Source: Novosphingobium sp. Rr 2-17
Lineage (GTDB): Bacteria > Pseudomonadota > Alphaproteobacteria > Sphingomonadales > Sphingomonadaceae
Length of the DNA: 64,000 nucleotides
Assembly: GCF_000272475.1 (NCBI RefSeq)
Contig: NZ_AKFJ01000086.1
Location: 1-64,000 of the forward strand
Direction: 5' to 3'
Below, piece by piece: positions 57,930 to 64,000 of this stretch (position 1 is the first letter of the stretch; each line of letters opens with the position of its first letter). The translations under genes were made by a program, and so were the position numbers. The notes beneath the pieces are model-generated. The model was given only the letters and a program-made list of their open reading frames with translations. It searched no databases and had not been told where the DNA came from.

Positions 57930-60815
57930 TCAGAATATGCGCCGTACCGATAGCAGCAACGTGCGGCCCATCGCGTCCAGATAGTCGCGCTGGTAGGCAT
58001 AGGGTGTATTGCCGTTGGCGTCGGTGACGTGCTGGCGAGTGTTGAACACGTTTTCGACCGACAAGCTGACCCGCATTCCACGCGCCCAGGCTTGGCGGCG
58101 GAAACGGTTCTGGAGGTTGCCGAACACCCGCAGGTCCAGCGTTGCCAGCGATCCGAAGTGCAAGTCTCCAGAACTCGACCCGCTGGACTCGCCCGAAATC
58201 GACGTGGCGCTTTGCCAATTGCCTTCCAGCCGCATTCCAAGGCCATTGTCGGTCAGGCCCAAGGTCGCGGTGACTTTGTGCTGCGGGGTGGCGTTGCCAG
58301 TGATGGTGCCGCCGTGAAGCAGGTCGATCGTCTCGCCCCCTTCGGTCAGTTGCACGTCCTGACGCAGCACCCAGGTATGATAGATCGAAGCCATCAGCCG
58401 CACGCCGTTGTCGCTGCCGCCCGAGAACCCGCGCCCGCCGCGTCCGCCAAAGCCGCCACCAGGGCCGCCGCCAAAGCCTCCAGGACCGCCGGGGCCACCC
58501 GGGGGCGGGCCAAAGCCATCCGGGGGAGGCGGCATGCCATCGGGCGGGGGCATCCCATCGGGTGGTGGGCCCATGCCGTCAGGCGGCGGCGGGAAACCAC
58601 CGGGCGGCGGAAATCCTCCGGGCGGTCCGTCCTGCGGGCGCTGGCCCGTCACGGTGATGTCCTGACCGGTGGTGCCCGTCGCGTCAGGCGACGGGGTGGG
58701 AGTGGCTCCTTCGGTTGCTTCACCCTGAGGTGGGGTCGGCGGCATTCCAGGCGGCGTTTCGCCAGTGCCTTGGCCGGCTCCCGGGCGCACCCACGGCGGG
58801 AATTGGCCAGCGGGACCGTTGCCATCGCCGGGCCGCCAGCGCGGGAACTCGGGCCGCTTGGGCTTGCGCAGTTCGGCAGAAATATTGAAGCCCCAGCGCA
58901 CTTGCTCGGTACGCTGGCGATAGACATTGACCGGGCGGGAATCGACTTGCGTCAGCGTGCCGTCGGCATCGCGGGTAAAGCGGTCCGGGAAGGCATCCTC
59001 GACTTCCTGCGTCACCGCACCCAGGCTCATGATCGCATTGCGATTGCGGGCATTGACGTAGTTGGCGCTGAAATTGAGCTTGGGCGTGTTCAGCAACTGG
59101 GCGTTCAGACCCAACTTGAACGAGTGCCGGTCGTCGGCCTTCAAGTTGGGGTTGCCGCCGGTCACGCTGGTCACCAGTACCGATTGCCCGGCGACGTAGT
59201 CATAGACGCGCTGGTTGCTGGCGGTGGTCGTCGGGTCACTGAGTTGGGATACCGTGGGCGCGCTGCGATCCTCGTTCATCGCCGCGATGATCGTGACACC
59301 CTTGATCGGCGTCCAGTTCAAGCCGTAGCCGAAAGTACCGAGAGTGCCGTAGTCCGATACGTTGGTCAGTCCGCCATTGAAGTTGAGGCTGAGCGTGCCG
59401 ATCGCGCCCAACACGCCCCGGCTCTTGCTGGTCAGCGGGACGTCGACGCTGAGGCGCGTGGTGGCGTTGGTGCGGTTGGCATTGCTGCTGCTTGTCACGC
59501 TATCGCGCGTGGTTTCCGATCTCTGCTCGGTGAAGTCGCCGCCCACGGTCAGGCTGACGCCCAGGTCGCCGGCGGGGAGGGGGAGCAACTTGCCCGAGAT
59601 CAGCGCGCTGGCGCTGCCGGTGTCGGTATTAGACTTTGCCCGGTTGCCCCGCACATTGCCCAGGAGGCTGGACGGCAAGGTGCCGTAGGGATCGACCGTG
59701 GGATCGCCTGCATCGATAGCGGCTTGCAAGTCTGCCAGATCATAGCCGTTTTCGGACCAGGTGTCCGATTCCGAATGCGTGTAGCTGCCGATGACCGACA
59801 GCTTCCACTTCTTCGAAAGATCGACGTTGACGGTCGCGCCTACCGCCGCGCTGCCGCTGTCCGTCGAGTTTTTCAGCGCGCGATCGTTGAGATAGCGCGT
59901 CACGGTTTGGTCGCTGCCACCCGAGAACGGATTGCTTGCCGGAATGGACAGTTCACCGGACGCCAGCCCGTTCAGCGCATCGCTGGTCTTGTACGTGCCC
60001 TTGAAGTTGAGCGAGAGGTTGGCGTTGGACGAAAGTTGGTGCGCGTAGCTGGCACCCAGCGTGTAGTTGCGGGTCGAGGGCTGGAGCGTCCGGTACTTGC
60101 GGTCATCGGCGATGCCGTTGACGTCGCTGACTTTGCTGCTGGGATCGGCGACGATGTCGCGGTCGCTTTCCAGGATGGAGGCCTGTGCGCTCACATGCGC
60201 GATCAGGTTGAATCGATCGTTGTCGCGGATGCGCGTCACAGTGACGCCGCCCGAACCCTGGCCACCGCCGCCTTCACCCGACATCCCGCCGCCCAGGCTG
60301 AGAACGTGCGATTTGAACCGCCGCTTGAGGATGATGTTCACCACTTTCGACTGGGCATCGTAGCCGTACTTGATCGCCACTTCCTCGGGCAGGATATCGA
60401 CGCGCAGCACCGATTCCACCGGCAGATCGCCGACTTCGTTGATGCCCGAAATCCGCTTGCCGTTGACCAGCACGACCGGGCCGCTGGAACTGTCCCGCCC
60501 GGCGATGCTGGTGGTCTGGTCCGAAATTGCGTCCAGCAAGTCGCTGATGGAATCGACGCCGAGCGAGGAAATCTCAGCCTGGCTCATCTTGTTTTCGGCA
60601 GGAATGTCGCCGATCACCGCGTCTGGCGGAACTTGGCCGGTGACGACGATCTCGTCGGTCGAAGCGGATGGTGCTGCCGTTGAAGCAGGTGGCGACGCCC
60701 CGGCGCCAGATGCCTTCTGGGCCTGCGCCGCGAGAGGCACTACGAGTGCGCCGGAGGCAAGTAGCATGGCGACGCGACCGCAATAGCGGCGCAACTGGCG
60801 TGGATGTTCCCTCAT
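57930..60815 (-). CDS. TonB-dependent receptor with large Pro/Gly-rich insert
   Basis: This 961-residue outer-membrane receptor has a signal peptide (AMLLASGALVVPLAAQAQ), a TonB box (DEIVVTG, about 54-60), a plug with GDIPAENKMSQAEISSLGVDSISDLL and VLVNGKRISG, then a barrel. Residues about 685-800 are a low-complexity insert of repeated FPPPPDGMGPPP-like and GGPGGFGG-like units. The insert also holds TGQDITVTGQRP at about 715-727, much like a second TonB box. Strands resume at NGVRLMASIYHTWVL and end in SVRRIF. The start is ATG 60815; the upstream in-frame part has no signal peptide. The substrate is unknown; the nearby regulator suggests controlled uptake. Confidence 0.88.
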   Translation of the reverse strand: MREHPRQLRRYCGRVAMLLASGALVVPLAAQAQKASGAGASPPASTAAPSASTDEIVVTGQVPPDAVIGDIPAENKMSQAEISSLGVDSISDLLDAISDQTTSIAGRDSSSGPVVLVNGKRISGINEVGDLPVESVLRVDILPEEVAIKYGYDAQSKVVNIILKRRFKSHVLSLGGGMSGEGGGGQGSGGVTVTRIRDNDRFNLIAHVSAQASILESDRDIVADPSSKVSDVNGIADDRKYRTLQPSTRNYTLGASYAHQLSSNANLSLNFKGTYKTSDALNGLASGELSIPASNPFSGGSDQTVTRYLNDRALKNSTDSGSAAVGATVNVDLSKKWKLSVIGSYTHSESDTWSENGYDLADLQAAIDAGDPTVDPYGTLPSSLLGNVRGNRAKSNTDTGSASALISGKLLPLPAGDLGVSLTVGGDFTEQRSETTRDSVTSSSNANRTNATTRLSVDVPLTSKSRGVLGAIGTLSLNFNGGLTNVSDYGTLGTFGYGLNWTPIKGVTIIAAMNEDRSAPTVSQLSDPTTTASNQRVYDYVAGQSVLVTSVTGGNPNLKADDRHSFKLGLNAQLLNTPKLNFSANYVNARNRNAIMSLGAVTQEVEDAFPDRFTRDADGTLTQVDSRPVNVYRQRTEQVRWGFNISAELRKPKRPEFPRWRPGDGNGPAGQFPPWVRPGAGQGTGETPPGMPPTPPQGEATEGATPTPSPDATGTTGQDITVTGQRPQDGPPGGFPPPGGFPPPPDGMGPPPDGMPPPDGMPPPPDGFGPPPGGPGGPGGFGGGPGGGFGGRGGRGFSGGSDNGVRLMASIYHTWVLRQDVQLTEGGETIDLLHGGTITGNATPQHKVTATLGLTDNGLGMRLEGNWQSATSISGESSGSSSGDLHFGSLATLDLRVFGNLQNRFRRQAWARGMRVSLSVENVFNTRQHVTDANGNTPYAYQRDYLDAMGRTLLLSVRRIF

Positions 60816-60906
60816 GCGGACTTCGCTACTGCTTGCGAGGCGCTCGCAATAGTCTTCAGTCGTAAGAAATTGTATGAGCAAAGGCGCAACCGCGCCGTTA
60901 CGTTCT

Positions 60907-63456
60907 CTAAGTTTCCGGCAATACCTGATCGGCAAAGCCCCAGCCGCGCAAATTTCGGGCGCGCTCGACCAGTGTGTCGGCGTCGGCGATGGTAAAGGGG
61001 TGCGCGTCCTTCATCCCGTCGAGTTCGTCCCAAGCTATTGGCAAAGCAACCCGGGCGCCGGGGCGGGCGCGGACGGAATAGGGGAGCACCGCAGTAGACC
61101 CGCGCTGGTTGCGCAGCCAGTCGATGAAGATCCGGCCCTTGCGCTTGGCCTTGCTCATCGTCACGACGTAGCGGTCCGGGTCGGCGATGCTCAGCGCTTC
61201 GGCAAAGCGGCGGGCGAAGTCCTTGTGCGTTTCCCAATCGTGCCCGCGCCGCAGCGGCACCACCACATGGACGCCCTTGCCGCCAGACAGCATCGCGAAG
61301 CTGATGAGGCCCAGGTCTGCCAGCCGCTGGCGGATTTCGCGGGCACCGTGCTTGCAGTCTTCGAAGTCGAGGCCTTCGTCGGGGTCCAGATCGAAGATCA
61401 GCCGCTCGGGCTGCTCCACCGCGTCGGCCTTGGATTCCCAGCCGTGGAATTCGATCGTGCCCATCTGGACACACGCGACCAGGCCCTCGGCATCGTCGAG
61501 ACAGAGGTAGTCCTCGGCTGAGCCGTCTTTTTCGCGGATGGCGATGTGGTGGACGTGTTCGCCGAAGGTGCCGCTATCGTGCTTCTGGAAGAAGCATTTC
61601 TTGGCGCGGCCTTGCGGGCATCGCACCAGGCTGATCGGGCGACCCGCCGCGAACGGCAGCATCAGCGGGGCGATCGCGGCGTAGTAGTCGGCCAACTGGC
61701 CCTTGGTCTGGCCGCTTTCGGGGAAGATTACCCGGTCGCGGTTGCTGACGTGCACGTCGATCGCGGCGACCGGGGCGGGCTGAGGCGTTTCTGGCGTCAC
61801 GCTCTTGGCTTTCTTGTCAGTGCGCAGGCCCAGGAAGCTGCCGTGGCGCACGCGGCCTTCGGCGGTCAGTTCGGCGAAGGCCACTTCGGCGGCAAGCTCG
61901 GGTTTGACCCAGGTGGCGCCGCGCGCCTCCACGCGATCGACCTCCAGCGCCGCCGTCTTGCGCTCCAGCTTCTTCAGTTTGGCCGCAAGGTCGCTCAGGG
62001 TTTCGGCGTTGAATCCAGTGCCTACCTTGCCGCGATAGATCAGCGTGTCGTCCTCGTACTGGCCCAGCAGCAGCGAGGAGAACGGGCGGCGCTTGGCGCT
62101 GGATTTCGACCAACCGACGATCACGAATTCCTGGCGGCGGGTACACTTGACCTTGACCCAGTTTTTGGAGCGCCGCCCGGAATAAGCGGCATCGACGCGC
62201 TTGGCGATGATCCCTTCCTGGCCGGCCTGGCACATCGCCTTGAACAAGGCCTCGCCCGCGCCGATCACATGGTCGGCCACGAACAACGGCGGCTGCGCTT
62301 CGGCCAGCAGTGCTTCCAGCCGCTCCTTGCGCTCGATGTTGGGCAAGGCGGTGAGGGTTTCGCCGTTCAGTTCGAGCAAGTCGAAGGCATGGTATTCGAA
62401 AGCGTCGCCCGCCCCTTGTGCGCCGTGACCGCGCTTGAGCACGTTCTGCAGCGCCGAGAAGCTGGGATTGCCGTCCGCCCCGCGCGCGATCACTTCGCCG
62501 TCGATCAGGCAGGGCGGCAGGTCCAGCGCGGCGAGCTTTTCCACCAGCGGTGCGAACTTGTCAGTCCAGTCCAGCCCGTTGCGGGTATAGACGACGACCT
62601 TGTCACCCGCCGCCGCGATCTGCGCGCGATAGCCGTCGAATTTGATCTCGTGCATCCACAAGTTGCCGGTGGGGACGGCATCGACCAGCGTCGCCAGTTG
62701 CAGCGGACGGAAGGCCGGGGGCTTGCCGGTGGTCTTGCGTTTCGCAGGCGCGACCTTCTCGTTGCGCTGCGCCGCCTGGTCCATGGCTATGGCAAAGTCC
62801 TTGCCTCGCTTGCCCTTCAGCGAATGGACGCCGGCCTTGTCAGCCTCGATCTGCGCCATCGTGCGTCCGGTCAGGACGCTGGTGAGCGCTTCGTCCACCA
62901 GCTTATCACCCTGGATCGCATCGCTATCGTTGACCTTGCGCAGCAGCCAGTTCTCGCGCTTTTCGCCGGGGCGGCCCTTCATCCGCACCAGCAGCCATTC
63001 GCCCTTCATCCGCTCGCCGGACAACGTGAAGTGCAGGTGGCCGTCGTCCAGATCCTTGGCGCTTTTGCCGGGGATCGGCGCCCAAGTGCCTTCGTCCCAC
63101 AGCATCACGGTGCCGCCGCCGTATTCGCCCTTGGGAATGCCGCCTTCGAACTCGGCGTAGGACAGCGGATGGTCCTCGGTCCGCACTGCGAGCCGCTTGT
63201 CCTGCGGGTCGGCGCTGGGGCCTCTGGTCACCGCCCAGGACTTGAGCACGCCGTCCACTTCCAGCCGGAAATCCCAGTGCAACCGGGTGGCGGCGTGCTT
63301 TTGGACGATGAACAAGTTGCCGGCCTGGCTTTGTGCCTGCTTGCCGGCAGGCTCGGCGGTCTTGGCAAAATCGCGCTTGGCGTTGTAGGTCGCCAGCGGA
63401 TCGGCGGTTTTGGCCGTACCAGTGTTTCCCGCCGATGTTTTCGCCTTGGCCGCCAT
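60907..63456 (-). CDS. ligD: ATP-dependent DNA ligase D (NHEJ)
   Basis: This 849-residue multifunctional enzyme carries out bacterial non-homologous end joining with Ku. Domain order is phosphoesterase (about 25-190: LFIVQKHAATRLHWDFRLE, then GGIPKGEYGGGTVMLWD), ligase (about 250-560: the AMP-accepting Lys272 in IKFDGYRAQ; EGIIAKRVDAAYSGRRSKNWVKVKC), and polymerase/primase (about 580-849: ERLIFDLDPDEGLDF, LSGGKGVHVVVPL). This PE-LIG-POL order is that of Pseudomonas LigD. The ATG follows the ku stop by 3 bases, so the two genes form an operon. Confidence 0.96.
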   Translation of the reverse strand: MAAKAKTSAGNTGTAKTADPLATYNAKRDFAKTAEPAGKQAQSQAGNLFIVQKHAATRLHWDFRLEVDGVLKSWAVTRGPSADPQDKRLAVRTEDHPLSYAEFEGGIPKGEYGGGTVMLWDEGTWAPIPGKSAKDLDDGHLHFTLSGERMKGEWLLVRMKGRPGEKRENWLLRKVNDSDAIQGDKLVDEALTSVLTGRTMAQIEADKAGVHSLKGKRGKDFAIAMDQAAQRNEKVAPAKRKTTGKPPAFRPLQLATLVDAVPTGNLWMHEIKFDGYRAQIAAAGDKVVVYTRNGLDWTDKFAPLVEKLAALDLPPCLIDGEVIARGADGNPSFSALQNVLKRGHGAQGAGDAFEYHAFDLLELNGETLTALPNIERKERLEALLAEAQPPLFVADHVIGAGEALFKAMCQAGQEGIIAKRVDAAYSGRRSKNWVKVKCTRRQEFVIVGWSKSSAKRRPFSSLLLGQYEDDTLIYRGKVGTGFNAETLSDLAAKLKKLERKTAALEVDRVEARGATWVKPELAAEVAFAELTAEGRVRHGSFLGLRTDKKAKSVTPETPQPAPVAAIDVHVSNRDRVIFPESGQTKGQLADYYAAIAPLMLPFAAGRPISLVRCPQGRAKKCFFQKHDSGTFGEHVHHIAIREKDGSAEDYLCLDDAEGLVACVQMGTIEFHGWESKADAVEQPERLIFDLDPDEGLDFEDCKHGAREIRQRLADLGLISFAMLSGGKGVHVVVPLRRGHDWETHKDFARRFAEALSIADPDRYVVTMSKAKRKGRIFIDWLRNQRGSTAVLPYSVRARPGARVALPIAWDELDGMKDAHPFTIADADTLVERARNLRGWGFADQVLPET

Positions 63457-63459
63457 GGC

Positions 63460-64000
63460 TCAAGCGCTCTTGCGCGCAGCTTTGGCGGCGGGCTTTTTGG
63501 CCGGTGCCTTCTTCGCCGCCGGTTTTTTAGTCGCGGCAGTTTGGGGCTTGTCCGCTGCCTTGGCGCCGCCGGTATCGCCCACCGATTTTTTCAGCGCCGC
63601 CATCAGATCGATGATGTTGCCGCCGCGCTTGTCCGGCTCGCTCGTGTCTTCCAGGATGCGCTTGTTGCTCTTGGACTTGGCCTTCTTGTCGATCAGGCGG
63701 TGGAGCGCATCAACATAGCGGTCGTGGAACTCGGCGGGCTTGAACGGCGCGGTCTTCTTTTCGATCAGGGTGGTGGCCAGGTCCAGCAAGTCGGCATCGG
63801 GCTTGGTTTCCTCGATGTCGCGGAAATAGCTTTGCGCCTTGTGGACTTCATCGGCGTAGCGCAGCACTTCCATGACCAGGCCGCGCCCGCAGGGCTTGAT
63901 CGAAACCAGTTGCTCGCGACCGCGCACCGCCAGTTGCCCCAGGCCCACCTTGCGCGATTGGCGCAACGCCTCGCGCAGCACGACATAGGCTTCCTCGGCC
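63460..64000 (-). CDS. ku: Ku protein (N-terminal part beyond the window)
   Basis: This DNA-end-binding protein recruits LigD in non-homologous end joining. The visible part is the C-terminal half: EEAYVVLREALRQSRKVGLGQ, then VSIKPCGRGLVMEVLRYADEV, both typical of the Ku core, followed by a lysine/alanine-rich tail (KKPAAKKAPAKKPAAKAARK) that probably binds DNA. The frame continues past 64000, so the true start is outside. The stop lies 3 bases before the ligD start. Confidence 0.95.
   Translation of the reverse strand, partial: AEEAYVVLREALRQSRKVGLGQLAVRGREQLVSIKPCGRGLVMEVLRYADEVHKAQSYFRDIEETKPDADLLDLATTLIEKKTAPFKPAEFHDRYVDALHRLIDKKAKSKSNKRILEDTSEPDKRGGNIIDLMAALKKSVGDTGGAKAADKPQTAATKKPAAKKAPAKKPAAKAARKSA

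Noticed and set aside
58430..58640. Regular GC-rich repeats that look like a CRISPR or tandem array at first sight
   Set aside because: They are in-frame Pro/Gly codon repeats inside the TonB receptor, with no spacer structure.
58029..60683. 884-codon open frame antisense to the TonB receptor
   Set aside because: It is a high-GC shadow of a clear receptor gene, rich in Arg/Gly/Ala, with no domain pattern and no ribosome site.

Overview
The window reads as chromosomal DNA of a high-GC alphaproteobacterium, most likely a sphingomonad. This is inferred from an F0 ATP-synthase cluster with separate b and b' subunits (atpI-B-E-b'-b), several large TonB-dependent receptors, a FecI/FecR pair, a Rap1a/Tai-family secreted protein, and a class GN sortase beside its VIT/VWA target. 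No rRNA, tRNA or CRISPR array was recognised.

Layout. 1-0.1 kb: tail of an IS3-family transposase. 0.4-4.5 kb: iron-type surface signalling unit (FecR, FecI sigma factor, divergent STN-containing TonB receptor). 4.6-10 kb: secreted unknown, methyl-accepting chemotaxis protein, radical SAM protein with the cysteine-rich SPASM-like part in front of the radical SAM core, small lipoprotein and membrane proteins, dispersed palindromic repeats. 10.2-13.4 kb: housekeeping genes pyrF, lapA-like, purB and radC. 13.5-17.4 kb: ydbH-ynbE-ydbL, an envelope lipid-homeostasis operon. 17.6-20.3 kb: F0 ATP synthase operon ending in a clear terminator. 20.6-29 kb: exopolysaccharide-type cluster with an anchored GH16 hydrolase, a frameshifted GT2 glycosyltransferase, a secreted RTX-GH16 enzyme, two membrane acyltransferases and an O-antigen-ligase-like polymerase. 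29-32.5 kb: low-density accessory stretch (SnoaL, HxlR, CobT-like VWA protein, short unknowns). 32.5-37.6 kb: envelope cluster (TolC, SleB cell-wall hydrolase, Rap1a/Tai protein, divergent beta-barrel). 37.8-41 kb: VOC and TfoX-N proteins, unknown secreted proteins, repeats. 41.2-45 kb: class GN sortase, its LPQTA-tailed VIT/VWA substrate and a divergent XRE regulator. 45-48.3 kb: GT-C-like membrane protein and a CPA1 Na+/H+ antiporter. 48.5-55.9 kb: glgX-treZ-treY (trehalose from alpha-glucan) followed by an MFS sugar transporter. 56.5-60.8 kb: membrane-anchored winged-helix regulator and a TonB receptor with a large Pro/Gly insert. 60.9-64 kb: ligD and ku, bacterial non-homologous end joining; ku runs off the window.

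The points most worth following are: a TonB receptor whose Pro/Gly-rich insert carries a second TonB-box-like motif; two lipoprotein genes in distant loci that both end in the same cruciform repeat; the permuted SPASM/radical SAM protein; a stand-alone CobT-type VWA protein; the paired anchored and secreted GH16 enzymes next to a frameshifted glycosyltransferase; and two families of dispersed, strongly folded repeats.
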